Shown here: positions 7,235 through 15,591 of the stretch, in pieces
Position numbering within the stretch: position 1 is the first letter of the stretch
Layout of the letters: every line of letters starts with the position of its first letter
Origin: Eubacterium sp.
Lineage (GTDB): Bacteria > Bacillota > Clostridia > Oscillospirales > Acutalibacteraceae
Reading direction: 5' to 3'
NCBI GenBank assembly: GCA_017446095.1
Contig: JAFSRN010000018.1
Span: 1-64,000 of the forward strand
DNA length: 64,000 nucleotides
Program-made: the position numbers and the translations under genes
The notes under the pieces: generated by a model
Databases searched by the model: none
The model's input: the letters and a program-made list of their open reading frames with translations, nothing else
What the model was told of the DNA's origin: nothing

Positions 7235-7759
7235 TTAATCGCTGACCTTTTCAAGCTGGTCAAGCTCAAAATCAACTGCCGTATCTCTGCCGAACATCGA
7301 AACGATAACCTGAACGCTGTTGTTTGCAGTGTCAATAGTTTCAACCGTTCCGCTAAAGCCTTCAAGCGGGCCGTCGATTACGTTTACGAGGTCGCCTACT
7401 GCGTAGTTAACCTCAATAGATACCTTTTCTACGCCGAGGTTCCTGATTTCTTCCTCGGTAAGCGGTACAGGCTTGCCCTCGGGACCTACAAAGCCTGCGC
7501 AGCCTCTTGTGTTACGTACAACATACCAGGTTTCGTCGTTCATAACCATCTTGATTAAGAGGTATGACGGGAAAATTTTCCTCTCATACTCCTTCTTCGT
7601 GCCGTCGTCCTTAACTTCAACTACTGTTTCCGTAGGAACAATAATTTCCTGAATAAGGTCTGACAGGTTACGGTTCTGTACTTTTAACCTGAGGTCGCTT
7701 GCAACCTTGTTTTCGTAACCGGAAAAGGTATGCGCAACATACCATTTTGCTTCTTCCAT
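7235..7759 (-). CDS. nusG: Transcription termination/antitermination protein NusG
   Basis: NusG binds RNA polymerase beta' and, through its KOW domain, couples transcription with translation, pausing or Rho. The protein has 174 residues with the NGN domain at about 1-110 (WYVAHTFSGYENKVASDL, SYLLIKMVMNDETWYVVRNT) and the KOW motif at about 125-155 (GDLVNVIDGPLEGFSGTVET). AAGGAGG stands just before the ATG at 7759. It follows secE after 18 bases in the conserved rpmG-secE-nusG order and is followed by rplK. Confidence 0.97.
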   Translation of the reverse strand: MEEAKWYVAHTFSGYENKVASDLRLKVQNRNLSDLIQEIIVPTETVVEVKDDGTKKEYERKIFPSYLLIKMVMNDETWYVVRNTRGCAGFVGPEGKPVPLTEEEIRNLGVEKVSIEVNYAVGDLVNVIDGPLEGFSGTVETIDTANNSVQVIVSMFGRDTAVDFELDQLEKVSD

Positions 7760-7777
7760 AAAGAGCCTCCTTAGTTG

Positions 7778-8233
7778 TTATTCGGCTTTCTTTGTGGTTG
7801 TTTCGTCAGCCTTGGTTGTGCTTTCTTTACTGTTTGCAGTTGTCTGCTCTTCAGTTGCCTCTTCAAGTGCTTCGGCAGTTGTAGCCTCTGTTGTGGTTTC
7901 CGAAACGGAAGTTCTTTCGGCAGCCTTGTTCTTTGTGAACTTGAAAATGCCGGTAAGGCCCTGGTCGATTCCGAAAATAACAACACCTACGATAATAATT
8001 ACTACAAGTACTACAAGAGTGTTCTTAACTACTTCGCCTGCTTTTGGCCAAACTACTTTTTTGCCTTCGCTTCTTACACTCTTGAAAAATGCTATCATAG
8101 ACTTGAAGGGGTTTTTGCGAGTCTTTTTCTTATCAGACTTCTTGTCAGTCTTTTTAGCGGGCTTCTTGTCGGCTTTCTTTTCCGGCTTCTTGTCCGCTTT
8201 TTCAGACTGCTTTTTCTTCTTATCTTCAGCCAT
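7778..8233 (-). CDS. secE: Preprotein translocase subunit SecE with extended Lys-rich and Thr/Glu-rich tails
   Basis: SecE clamps SecY in the membrane translocon. The conserved core is residues 45-98: an amphipathic helix MIAFFKSVRSEGKKVVWPKAG and one transmembrane segment (TLVVLVVIIIVGVVIFGI). Typical one-TM SecE proteins have 60-75 residues; this one has 151. The extra N-terminal 40 residues are almost all Lys/Asp/Glu with KKADKKPAKKTDKK-type repeats. The extra C-terminal 50, predicted outside the cell, are Thr/Glu/Ala-rich. GGAGGGAG precedes the ATG. Position between rpmG and nusG confirms identity; the function of the tails is unknown. Confidence 0.93.
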   Translation of the reverse strand: MAEDKKKKQSEKADKKPEKKADKKPAKKTDKKSDKKKTRKNPFKSMIAFFKSVRSEGKKVVWPKAGEVVKNTLVVLVVIIIVGVVIFGIDQGLTGIFKFTKNKAAERTSVSETTTEATTAEALEEATEEQTTANSKESTTKADETTTKKAE

Positions 8234-8247
8234 TTTTCTCCCTCCGC

Positions 8248-8397
8248 TTACTTGGTCTCTCTGTGAAGAGTGTGCTTTTTGCAGAATGGACAGTACTTGT
8301 TCATTTCAAGTCTGTCAGGTGTGTTCTTTTTGTTTTTCATTGTGTTGTAGTTGCGTTGTTTGCATTCAGTGCATGCTAAAGTTATTTTAACTCTCAT
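8248..8397 (-). CDS. rpmG: 50S ribosomal protein L33, zinc-binding type
   Basis: This 49-residue protein of the large subunit near the E site has two CxxC knuckles (Cys9/Cys12 and Cys36/Cys39) that make it the zinc-containing C+ paralogue. In Firmicutes such a form can be exchanged for a Cys-free form under zinc limitation. The start is ATG at 8397 with AGGAGG 8 bases upstream. Frames that extend further upstream would run through the promoter and leader and are not credible. It opens the rpmG-secE-nusG-rplKA unit. Confidence 0.95.
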   Translation of the reverse strand: MRVKITLACTECKQRNYNTMKNKKNTPDRLEMNKYCPFCKKHTLHRETK

Positions 8398-8515
8398 TTT
8401 GGCACCTCCTATGTTATTTCGATTAATATCTCCCTCGCCGCGACCACGGATACAACGCATATCCGGCGTCCAACCAAAATGGGCAAAAAAATAAAACCCA
8501 TAACGAGGTAAAGCA
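8398..8515 (-). other. Leader of rpmG with a hairpin
   Basis: About 110 bases lie between the promoter and the rpmG ATG. They contain CGGATA-TGCGTTG-TATCCG, extendable with mismatches to GAC/GTC. No known leader class was recognised. Confidence 0.35.
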
Positions 8516-8544
8516 ATAATACCACAAGCGTGGGTGGATGTCAA
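8516..8544 (-). promoter_or_regulatory. Promoter of rpmG-secE-nusG-rplKA
   Basis: TTGACA (8539-8544) and TATTAT (8516-8521) on the minus strand with a 17-bp spacer. Confidence 0.8.
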
Positions 8545-8672
8545 GTACTTTTTAATCAATTAATTTTCTTTATTATATATAGTTATAGGGGTGCTGCAGC
8601 AACACAAAATATGCTTGCATTTTTCGTCGATTTATATTAGTATTGTAGGGTAGATTTGTTTTGAGGTAATTT

Positions 8673-9776
8673 ATGGAAGTCTTGATTATCGGCTGCGGCG
8701 CTTCGGGTGCCGCGTGCGCCATAAGGTTAAAACAGAATAATCCCGACATTGGCGTTACGGTGCTGGAACATCTTGACGAGCCGTGCAAAAAGATACACGC
8801 AACCGGCAACGGCAGATGTAATATTACAAACAAAAACGCCGACGGCTTTGAAGTTACAAAGAGCTTTTTTGAATCGCTCGGTCTGCTTCTGCGCGAGAGC
8901 GGAGAGGGCAGAATGTACCCGTATTCAAATCAGGCGGCAAGCGTGGTTTCGGTAATGCTTTCCGCTTGCGAAAAGCTTGGCGTTAAAATTGTTACCGACT
9001 GCGTTACGCGCAAGGCGGAGAAGATTGACAACCAGTTCAACGTGTTCACAAACAAAGGCGTTTTTTCTTCAGATGTTCTTGTGCTTGCAACAGGCGGCAA
9101 GGCGCAGCCTGCGCTTGGCTCGGACGGCAGCGGCTATGCGCTTGCACAGGCTTTCGGTCACAGTGTAACCGAACTTTCGCCTGCACTTGTACAGCTTAAA
9201 TCCTCAACAAAGAACTGCCGCGCGCTCAAGGGCGTACGCGCAAAATGCAAGGTGAAAATTGAAACGAACGGCGAAATTATTGCCGAAGATTCGGGCGAAC
9301 TGCTGTTTACCGAGTATGGCATTTCGGGCATAGTTACTATGGATTTGTCCGGAAAAATCAGCGATGAAAAGTTGAAAAACGGCACCGAGCGCAGCGTTGC
9401 GATTATAGATTTTGTGCCCGAAATCAGCGAGGAAGAGCTGCTTGAGCACTACAATAAATTCGGCGATTTTGAGGGCGTTTTGCCGCACAAACTCTGCAAG
9501 GTTCTGCTTCGTCAGTCTGACGGCGACAGTGCAAAAATGGCGCAGTACATAAAGCATTGGCGGCTCATTGTAACAGGAACAAAAGGCTACGATTACGCAC
9601 AGATTACAAAGGGCGGCGTGCCGAACAGCGAGCTTAAGGACGGCAACGAATCTGCGCTGTGCAGCGACCTTTATATAGTCGGCGAACTGACAGACAACCA
9701 ATTCCGCTGCGGCGGCTTTAACCTCGATTACGCCTTCAACAGCGGTATTGCCGCGGCAGACAGAATTACAATGTAG
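8673..9776 (+). CDS. HI0933-family NAD(P)/FAD-dependent oxidoreductase (YhiN-like)
   Basis: The protein has 367 residues; the family (PF03486) usually has about 400. The N-terminal FAD-binding Rossmann motif is IIGCGASGAACAIRL (residues 5-19). The family signature HATGNGRCNITN follows at about 43-54, with GEGRMYPYSNQA, LATGGKAQPALGSDGSGY, and the C-terminal FAD-contact motif RCGGFNLDYAFNSGIAA. Substrate is unknown; homologues are sometimes labelled aminoacetone oxidase without firm evidence. GAGGT precedes the ATG. The stop codon TAG is formed by the first bases of the GTAGGGAGCGGC repeat, so the native 3' end may have been altered by the repeat. Confidence 0.9.
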   Translation: MEVLIIGCGASGAACAIRLKQNNPDIGVTVLEHLDEPCKKIHATGNGRCNITNKNADGFEVTKSFFESLGLLLRESGEGRMYPYSNQAASVVSVMLSACEKLGVKIVTDCVTRKAEKIDNQFNVFTNKGVFSSDVLVLATGGKAQPALGSDGSGYALAQAFGHSVTELSPALVQLKSSTKNCRALKGVRAKCKVKIETNGEIIAEDSGELLFTEYGISGIVTMDLSGKISDEKLKNGTERSVAIIDFVPEISEEELLEHYNKFGDFEGVLPHKLCKVLLRQSDGDSAKMAQYIKHWRLIVTGTKGYDYAQITKGGVPNSELKDGNESALCSDLYIVGELTDNQFRCGGFNLDYAFNSGIAAADRITM

Positions 9777-9868
9777 GGAGCGGCCCTTGGAGCGGCGCCT
9801 CACCCTTTTGTCACCTGCGGTGACATTTCCCCTCACAGGGGAATCACCTCGACGCTCCGCCCCCCTCA
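9774..9868. repeat. Composite repeat: inner hairpin element nested within a REP-like unit
   Basis: It starts GTAGGGAGCGGC and ends CGACGCTCCGCCCC, the two halves of the REP unit seen whole at 5555. In between are CCTTGGAGCGGCGCCTCACC, the stem GTCACC-TGC-GGTGAC, and TTCCCCTCACAGGGGAA. Nearly the same composite is at 3539-3630; the inner part alone recurs at 24797, 31553 and, reversed, 35656. Confidence 0.8.
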
Positions 9869-9920
9869 TCCGTCTGCACTTCGTGCAGCCACCTTCCTTC
9901 TGAGGGTAAGGATTATAGGT
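9869..9920. repeat. CCCTCATCCGTCTGC-type repeat fragment
   Basis: CCCTCATCCGTCTGCACTTC-GTGCAGCCACCTTCCTTCTGAGGG contains a TGCACTTCGTGCA hairpin and flanking CCCTCA/TGAGGG arms. A related copy, reversed, lies at 33225-33278 next to the GT4 gene. It directly precedes the next gene and may provide its weak SD (AAGGAT). Confidence 0.6.
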
Positions 9921-9928
9921 TTAATTAT

Positions 9929-11524
9929 ATGATACGAATTAACGAGATTAAGCTGTCGCTGGACGACAGCGAAGCACTTTTGAAGCCCAGGGCGGCGAAG
10001 GTGCTCAAAATCAATGAAAAGTATATAAAGTCGCTCTCGATTTACAAAAAAAGTGTTGATGCACGGCGCAAAGACGACGTGCATTTTACTTACAGCGTGG
10101 ATGTTGAAATCGCGCTTGACGAAGAGCAGATTGTCAGAAAATGCAAATCGAACAAGGCGCAGCTTGTTAAGCCTTACGCTTACGAAAAGCCTGTAAACAA
10201 CAGGGTTTCAAAGTTCCGCCCTATCGTTGTGGGTTTCGGTCCTGCAGGTATGCTTGCAGGCATTGTGCTTGCCGAAGCAGGACTCCGCCCGATTATTCTT
10301 GAGCGCGGCAAGGACATTGATTCACGCCAGCGCGACGTAAATGAATTCTGGACAAAAGCGAAGCTTGACGAGGAGTCAAACGTGCAGTTCGGCGAGGGCG
10401 GCGCAGGCACTTTCTCGGACGGCAAGCTCACCACGGGCATCAAAAGTCCGCACATCCGCAAGGTGCTTGACGAGTTGTACGAAGCAGGTGCGCCGGAGGA
10501 AATTCTGTATTCCTCAAAGCCGCATATCGGTACGGACAGGCTTGCGATTGTGGTTAAGAATATTCGCAAAAAAATTGAAAAACTGGGCGGCGAAGTTCGC
10601 CTTGAATGTAAGCTTGAAACACTGCTTGTAGCCAACGGATTTGTGCACGGCGTGCGTTACACTCACCGCGGCGAGAGCGTGGATCTGGAAACCGACAGCG
10701 TGATTATGGCAATTGGTCACAGCGCGCGCGATACGGTGGAAATGCTTTACAATATGGGTGTGGAAATCCTGCAAAAGCCGTTTTCCGTCGGCGCAAGGAT
10801 TGAGCATCCGCAGAGCCTTATCAACAAGGCGCAGTACGGCAGATTTGCCGACCACCCCAAGCTCGGCGCGGCTGATTACAAGCTGTCCTGCCACGGCTTG
10901 CACGAGCGCGGCGCGTACACGTTTTGTATGTGCCCCGGCGGCACGGTTGTCGCTGCGGCAAGCGAAAAAGAGGGTGTTATCGTCAACGGTATGAGCTCGC
11001 TTGCGCGCGACGGCGAAAACGCAAATTCTGCTCTGCTTGTAGGCATTGAGCCAAAGGATTTTCCGAGCGAGCATCCGCTTGCAGGAATATACTATCAGCG
11101 CGAGATTGAACACAAGGCGTATGAGCTTGCAGGCGGCGGTTACAAAGCGCCTGCGCAGCTTGTGGGCGACTTTCTGCAAAATAAAAAAAGCACCGCACTC
11201 GGCGATGTTCAGCCGACTTATCCCATCGGCGTAACGCTTACAAATCTTGATGAATGTCTGCCCCAAAAGGTCAGCCATACGATGAAAAGCGCGATTGTTG
11301 AAATGGACAAAAAACTGCACGGCTTCAACCTTTACGACGCAGTTCTCACCGCGCCCGAAACGCGCTCGTCAAGTTCTGTGCGTATTGTGCGCGACGAATT
11401 TTTGCAGTGCAACATCAGCGGCGTTTACCCCTGCGGTGAAGGCGCAGGTTACGCAGGCGGCATAGTTTCCGCCGCCGTGGACGGCATCAAGTGCGCTCAC
11501 GCAGTATTATCAGATGAACATTAA
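9929..11524 (+). CDS. FAD-dependent dehydrogenase (COG2509 family)
   Basis: This 531-residue flavoprotein has an N-terminal alpha/beta domain of about 95 residues, then a Rossmann FAD-binding motif VVGFGPAGMLAGIVLAEAGL (about 92-111), ILERG, and the family stretch NVQFGEGGAGTFSDGKLTTG (about 152-171). Further landmarks are GHSARDTVEMLY, the 'CMCPGGTVVAAASE' segment, and a C-terminal GEGAGYAGGIVSAAVDGI that closes the FAD site. The family is widespread in Clostridia with unknown substrate. It lies 152 bases after the HI0933-like gene; the gap consists of repeats. Confidence 0.9.
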   Translation: MIRINEIKLSLDDSEALLKPRAAKVLKINEKYIKSLSIYKKSVDARRKDDVHFTYSVDVEIALDEEQIVRKCKSNKAQLVKPYAYEKPVNNRVSKFRPIVVGFGPAGMLAGIVLAEAGLRPIILERGKDIDSRQRDVNEFWTKAKLDEESNVQFGEGGAGTFSDGKLTTGIKSPHIRKVLDELYEAGAPEEILYSSKPHIGTDRLAIVVKNIRKKIEKLGGEVRLECKLETLLVANGFVHGVRYTHRGESVDLETDSVIMAIGHSARDTVEMLYNMGVEILQKPFSVGARIEHPQSLINKAQYGRFADHPKLGAADYKLSCHGLHERGAYTFCMCPGGTVVAAASEKEGVIVNGMSSLARDGENANSALLVGIEPKDFPSEHPLAGIYYQREIEHKAYELAGGGYKAPAQLVGDFLQNKKSTALGDVQPTYPIGVTLTNLDECLPQKVSHTMKSAIVEMDKKLHGFNLYDAVLTAPETRSSSSVRIVRDEFLQCNISGVYPCGEGAGYAGGIVSAAVDGIKCAHAVLSDEH

Positions 11525-11634
11525 GAATTGAAAATTGAGAATTGAGAATTATGGGCGGGACACCCGCACCCGATTATTGTCCGAGCGAAGCGAGTAACCG
11601 CAATTCTTCATTCTCCACTCTCAATTCTCCATTA
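11524..11634. repeat. Inverted-arm repeat element (AATTGAGAATT type)
   Basis: The left arm has AATTGAGAATTGAGAATT words (11526-11550). The right arm (11600-11632) carries their complement (CTCTCAATTCTCCATT). The core contains GGGCGGGACACCCGC and GATTATTGTCCGAGC. Confidence 0.75.
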
Positions 11635-11663
11635 AAAAAGCAGGTCAATCGACCTGCTTTTTG
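11635..11663. terminator. Bidirectional terminator between the flavoprotein and ECF genes
   Basis: AAAAAGCAGGTC-AATC-GACCTGCTTTTT: 12-bp stem with A and T runs. It serves the convergent genes on both sides. Confidence 0.88.
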
Positions 11664-12260
11664 TTATGCTTCAATATTCTTTTCTCTTGACATCTGCTTG
11701 CGAAGCACTGTGATAATTCTTACAATCACGGTTGACAGCACAAGGTTTACCGCAAGCTCAACAAGGAAGTTGATTCCCACAAGTCCCGTGATGATGAACT
11801 TGCCTGCGCTTTCAACGCCTGCCGCCGCAGCCCACTCGTTGATGGTCGGCATAAAGAAGATGAGGCAGCCGATTACAAAAACGCCCGTGTTGGTAACAGG
11901 TGCCGCAATGCCCGATGTAATAACTGCGGCGAGGGTGCTTTTCTTTTCAATAGCCTTGTAAACTACTGCTGCCGCAACGCCTGCCAGCACGCCTTTTAGC
12001 AAAACGGTTATTACCGTACCTGCAGGGCTTACTGCCAAAAACGGTGCCGCGTCGCCCGAGATAAGTACTGCAACGCCGAATGCAAGTCCGAGCCATGCGC
12101 CTGCGCCGATGCCGTAAAGTGCTGCGCCTACAATGATTGGTGCGAGTGTGAGTGTGATGCTGAACACGCCGAATTTGATTGCCGCGCCCGTGAGCTGCAA
12201 AACAACTACAATCGCGGTAAACAAACCGAGTCCTGCAATAGTCTTTGTGTTTCGTTTCAT
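11664..12260 (-). CDS. ECF transporter S component, substrate unassigned
   Basis: A 198-residue integral membrane protein with about six hydrophobic segments (LGLFTAIVVVLQLTGAAIKF, LAPIIVGAALYGIGAGAWLG, TVITVLLKGVLAGVAAAVVY and later ones). It matches the pattern of substrate-capture subunits of energy-coupling factor vitamin transporters (PF12822 type). The shared EcfAAT module is not in the window, so it is a group II 'solitary' S component. AAAGGA precedes the ATG at 12260. The gene has its own promoter and a ~100-nt leader, as vitamin S components often do, but I could not match that leader to a known riboswitch, so the vitamin is not named. Confidence 0.85.
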   Translation of the reverse strand: MKRNTKTIAGLGLFTAIVVVLQLTGAAIKFGVFSITLTLAPIIVGAALYGIGAGAWLGLAFGVAVLISGDAAPFLAVSPAGTVITVLLKGVLAGVAAAVVYKAIEKKSTLAAVITSGIAAPVTNTGVFVIGCLIFFMPTINEWAAAAGVESAGKFIITGLVGINFLVELAVNLVLSTVIVRIITVLRKQMSREKNIEA

Positions 12261-12358
12261 ATTTAATTGTCCTTTCTGCTACTGTTCCAAGAGCGGCTGT
12301 GCCAACACAAAAAGCACGCGCCCCGAAGGATGTCTTTTTCCCTCTGCGGATACAATGC
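12261..12358 (-). other. Leader of the ECF S-component gene, possible unknown riboswitch
   Basis: The sequence allows CCGCAGAG to pair with CUCUUGG (one bulge), GUGC with GCAC inside it, and GAAAAAG with CUUUUUG across it, suggesting a pseudoknotted fold. It does not fit the TPP, FMN, THF, cobalamin or preQ1-I consensus as I know them. Confidence 0.4.
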
Positions 12359-12364
12359 GTTATT

Positions 12365-12392
12365 ATTATACAATAATAAAATCGCTTGTCAA
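12365..12392 (-). promoter_or_regulatory. Promoter of the ECF S-component gene
   Basis: TTGACA (12387-12392) and TATAAT (12365-12370) on the minus strand with a 16-bp spacer. Confidence 0.8.
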
Positions 12393-12478
12393 GCATTTTG
12401 TATCCACATATAGTAGTTGCATAAAAACTTAAAATATAGTAATATAATCATTGAATTACTTTGTTTTGGAGGAAAATT

Positions 12479-14059
12479 ATGAGTAGTTACAAACTTACAG
12501 GCAAGGAATCGCTTGGCGTTGAGTTTGGCTCAACAAGAATAAAAGCAGTGCTTGTCGATGAGGATTGCAACCCGATTGCCTCGGGCGGCTACACCTGGGA
12601 AAACCGGCTTGAAAACGGTGTGTGGACATATCCGCTTTCGCAGGTGTGGGAAGGCTTGCAGGCTGCATATGCCGAGCTGCACCTCGAGGTGTTTGAAAAG
12701 ACGGGTGAATACATCACCGACCTTTCGTCAATCGGTTTTTCCGCTATGATGCACGGATATCTGCCGTTTGACAAGGACGGCAATCAGCTTGCGGAGTTCA
12801 GAACGTGGCGCAACACAATTACCGCAGACGCGGCGGCGGAACTTACAAAGCTGTTTAACTTTAACATTCCGCAGCGCTGGAGTATAGCACACCTGTATCA
12901 GGCTGTTCTAAACGGCGAAGAGCACGTTAAGGATATCGACTTCCTCACCACGCTTGCAGGTTATGTGCATTGGAAACTCACGGGCGAGCGCGTGCTCGGA
13001 GTGGGCGAAGCGTCGGGTATGTTCCCGATTGACAGCGCAACCTGCGACTACAACAAGGCTATGCTTGAGGAATTTGCAAGTCTTGACAGCGTTAAGCAGT
13101 ACGACTGGAAGATTACCGACATTCTTCCCGAAGTCAAGGGCGCAGGCAACATCGGCGGCGTGCTTACCGAGGAAGGCGCAAAGCTTATCGACCCGAGCGG
13201 CAGGCTCAAAGCAGGCATTATTCTCTGCCCGCCCGAGGGTGATGCAGGCACGGGCATGGTTGCCACAAACAGCGTAACCGTGCGCACGGGTAACGTCAGC
13301 GCAGGCACTTCAATTTTCTCTATGATAGTGCTTGAAAAGCCGCTTTCAAAGTTGTATGAGGAAATTGACATTGTAACTACCCCCACCGGCAAAGACGTTG
13401 CTATGGTGCATTGCAACAACTGCTGCACCGACCTTGATTACTGGGTTAACCTGTTTGCCGAATTTGCAAAGGCAAGCGGCAGCGATATTCCAAAATATAA
13501 GATTTACGATCTGCTTTACGAGGCTGCTCTGAACGGCGACGCGGACTGCGCAGGGCTTGTGAACTTCAACTATCTGTCGGGCGAACCCGTTACGCATACA
13601 ACGGACGGCGTGCCGATGTTCATCCGCAGTCAGGGCAGCAAGTTCGATTTGCCGAACTTCTTCCGCGCGCAGATTTATTCCACTATGTCAACGCTCAAAA
13701 TCGGTATGAAGATTCTTGAGGCGGAGGACGTTAAGATTGATAAGCTCACAGGGCACGGCGGACTGTTCAAGACTCCCGTCGTCGGTCAGAAGCTTATGGC
13801 AGGCGCAATGAGCGCCCCCGTTTCCGTTATGACAACGGCAGGCGAAGGCGGCGCGTGGGGCATCGCAGTGCTCGCAAGATACACCGCAGAGCCAAAGGGT
13901 ATGAGCCTTGAAGAATACCTTGACACGCAGGTGTTCTCACATTACGAAAGCACTACTATTGAGCCTGACAAAAAGGACGTTGACGGCTTCAATAAGTATA
14001 TGGAACTGTACGAAAAAGCGCTTGAAGTAGAAAAAACGGCGTATGAAAACATTAACTAA
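12479..14059 (+). CDS. FGGY-family carbohydrate kinase, probable L-ribulokinase
   Basis: This 526-residue kinase of the hexokinase/actin fold phosphorylates a sugar at the cost of ATP. The N-terminal phosphate-binding strand-turn is GVEFGSTRIKAVLVDE. Family features include TWRNTITADAA, GVGEASGMFPID, and the C-terminal ATP-site glycines GHGGLFKTPVVGQ and TTAGEGGAWGIA. It is of the divergent clostridial type rather than the classical AraB; assignment as L-ribulokinase rests on its position directly upstream of araA and araD. The ATG at 12479 is preceded by TTGGAGG; a frame start at 12461 would lack an SD. L-xylulokinase activity is the main alternative. Confidence 0.83.
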   Translation: MSSYKLTGKESLGVEFGSTRIKAVLVDEDCNPIASGGYTWENRLENGVWTYPLSQVWEGLQAAYAELHLEVFEKTGEYITDLSSIGFSAMMHGYLPFDKDGNQLAEFRTWRNTITADAAAELTKLFNFNIPQRWSIAHLYQAVLNGEEHVKDIDFLTTLAGYVHWKLTGERVLGVGEASGMFPIDSATCDYNKAMLEEFASLDSVKQYDWKITDILPEVKGAGNIGGVLTEEGAKLIDPSGRLKAGIILCPPEGDAGTGMVATNSVTVRTGNVSAGTSIFSMIVLEKPLSKLYEEIDIVTTPTGKDVAMVHCNNCCTDLDYWVNLFAEFAKASGSDIPKYKIYDLLYEAALNGDADCAGLVNFNYLSGEPVTHTTDGVPMFIRSQGSKFDLPNFFRAQIYSTMSTLKIGMKILEAEDVKIDKLTGHGGLFKTPVVGQKLMAGAMSAPVSVMTTAGEGGAWGIAVLARYTAEPKGMSLEEYLDTQVFSHYESTTIEPDKKDVDGFNKYMELYEKALEVEKTAYENIN

Positions 14060-14061
14060 TA

Positions 14062-14090
14062 AATAGGCTTCCCCCTTTGGGGGGAAGGCA
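14062..14090. repeat. Short CTTCCCCC/GGGGGAAG palindrome between kinase and araA
   Basis: CTTCCCCC-TTT-GGGGGGAAG hairpin, related to the CTTCCCC segments of the other intergenic repeats. It lies inside the ara operon just ahead of the araA SD and could tune araA expression. Confidence 0.55.
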
Positions 14091-14110
14091 AAAAGGAAAG
14101 GAATTATATT

Positions 14111-15580
14111 ATGGCTATTAAAGATTACGAGTTTTGGTTTGTAGTCGGAACGCAGTTCCTCTACGGTGAAGATATTTTTGAAACTATTGATGCTCACTCT
14201 GCCGAAATGGCTCAGGAGTGGTCGGAAAAACTTACCTGCAAGGTTGTTGCAAAGCCGTGCGTAAAGAGGTCGAGCGAGATTCTTGGCATTATGCAGGCTG
14301 CAAACAACGATCCAAACTGCGCAGGTGTTATCACATGGATGCACACCTTCTCGCCGTCCAAGATGTGGATTGCGGGCTTCAATGCGCTTGAAAAGCCGTT
14401 TTTGCACGTTAACACACAGTACAACCGCGATATCCCGTGGAATGAAATTGATATGGACTTTATGAACCTCAACCAGTCCGCGCACGGCGACAGGGAACAC
14501 GGCTACATCACCGCGCGTATGCGTATGAAGCAAAAGGTTATCGCAGGCTACTGGAAGGACGAAACCTTCCAAAACAAGATGGATATCTGGATGCGTGCTG
14601 CTGTCGGCGCAATGGAATCAAGGAAGCTGCGCGTGCTGCGCATTTCCGACAATATGCGCAACGTTGCCGTTACCGACGGCGACAAGATTGAAGCGCAGAT
14701 TAAGCTTGGCTGGCAGGTTGACCACTACGGCGTGGGCGATATCATCAAGATGGTTGACGCTGTTACAGAGGAAGAAATCGACGCGCAGATGGCTGAATAT
14801 GAGGCTAACTATATTATGGATACCGACAATATCGAATCTGTAAGGTATCAGGCACGCGAGGAGGTTGCGCTCAAAAAGTTCCTCATCAAAGAGGGCTTCG
14901 GCGCGTTCCACACAAACTTTGAGGATTTGCAGGAGCTTCGTCAGCTTCCCGGTCTTGCAGCGCAGGATTTGATGCGCCAGGGCTTTGGCTTCGGCGCGGA
15001 GGGCGACTGGAAGGTTGCCGCCATGACTCGCCTTATGAAGAAGATGGCAGAGGGCATGGACGGCGGCACCGCGTTTATGGAGGACTACACCTACCACTTT
15101 GAACCCGGTAACGAAATGCTGCTCGGCTCGCATATGCTTGAAGTTTGCCCGACTCTTGCCTGCGAAAAGGCAAAGATTCAGGTGCATCATCTCGGCATTG
15201 GCGACAGAGAGGACCCTGCACGTCTTGTGTTTAAGGCACAGACTGGCGACGCAATCGTTGTAACCCTTGTCGATATGGGCGACAGACTGCGTATGATTGT
15301 TAACGACGTTGAGTGCAAAGAGCAGGTTAACGAAATGCCAAAACTCCCCGTTGCAGGCGTTTTGTGGAAACCGCTGCCGAACCTGCAGACCTCCGCGGAA
15401 GCGTGGATTTACGCAGGCGGCGCACATCACAGCGTGCTGTCCTACAGCCTTACTGCAGACCATATGCGCGATTTTGCAGAGATTATGGGCATTGAGTTTA
15501 TTCACATCAACAAAGATACAAACATCAACGATTTCAGGAAAGAGCTGTTTTTTAACGACATCGCATACAAACTGAAATAG
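14111..15580 (+). CDS. araA: L-arabinose isomerase
   Basis: Converts L-arabinose to L-ribulose in the cytoplasm, a Mn-dependent reaction. The protein has 489 residues (family about 475-500). It begins in the family manner ([19 protein letters not shown]). The [14 protein letters not shown]-like segment is present here as [15 protein letters not shown], followed by [27 protein letters not shown]. The metal-site region around [20 protein letters not shown] and the catalytic [14 protein letters not shown] are intact, and HHS occurs near the end. GGAAAGG precedes the ATG. It is the second gene of the kinase-araA-araD operon. Confidence 0.97.
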   Translation: MAIKDYEFWFVVGTQFLYGEDIFETIDAHSAEMAQEWSEKLTCKVVAKPCVKRSSEILGIMQAANNDPNCAGVITWMHTFSPSKMWIAGFNALEKPFLHVNTQYNRDIPWNEIDMDFMNLNQSAHGDREHGYITARMRMKQKVIAGYWKDETFQNKMDIWMRAAVGAMESRKLRVLRISDNMRNVAVTDGDKIEAQIKLGWQVDHYGVGDIIKMVDAVTEEEIDAQMAEYEANYIMDTDNIESVRYQAREEVALKKFLIKEGFGAFHTNFEDLQELRQLPGLAAQDLMRQGFGFGAEGDWKVAAMTRLMKKMAEGMDGGTAFMEDYTYHFEPGNEMLLGSHMLEVCPTLACEKAKIQVHHLGIGDREDPARLVFKAQTGDAIVVTLVDMGDRLRMIVNDVECKEQVNEMPKLPVAGVLWKPLPNLQTSAEAWIYAGGAHHSVLSYSLTADHMRDFAEIMGIEFIHINKDTNINDFRKELFFNDIAYKLK

Positions 15581-15591
15581 AGGCAAAGGTT

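Noticed and set aside
9204-9869. 221-codon open frame on the minus strand
   Set aside because: It is antisense to the HI0933-like flavoprotein and its N-terminal part is translated repeat DNA; no SD or family similarity.
12261-12358. THF riboswitch before the ECF S component
   Set aside because: The hallmark GAGAGUAG and 3' GCAUCC segments are not arranged as in that class; only a short partial similarity (UUGUAUCCG) was seen.
14618-15586. 322-codon open frame on the minus strand
   Set aside because: Antisense shadow of araA caused by codon bias; no homology or start signal.
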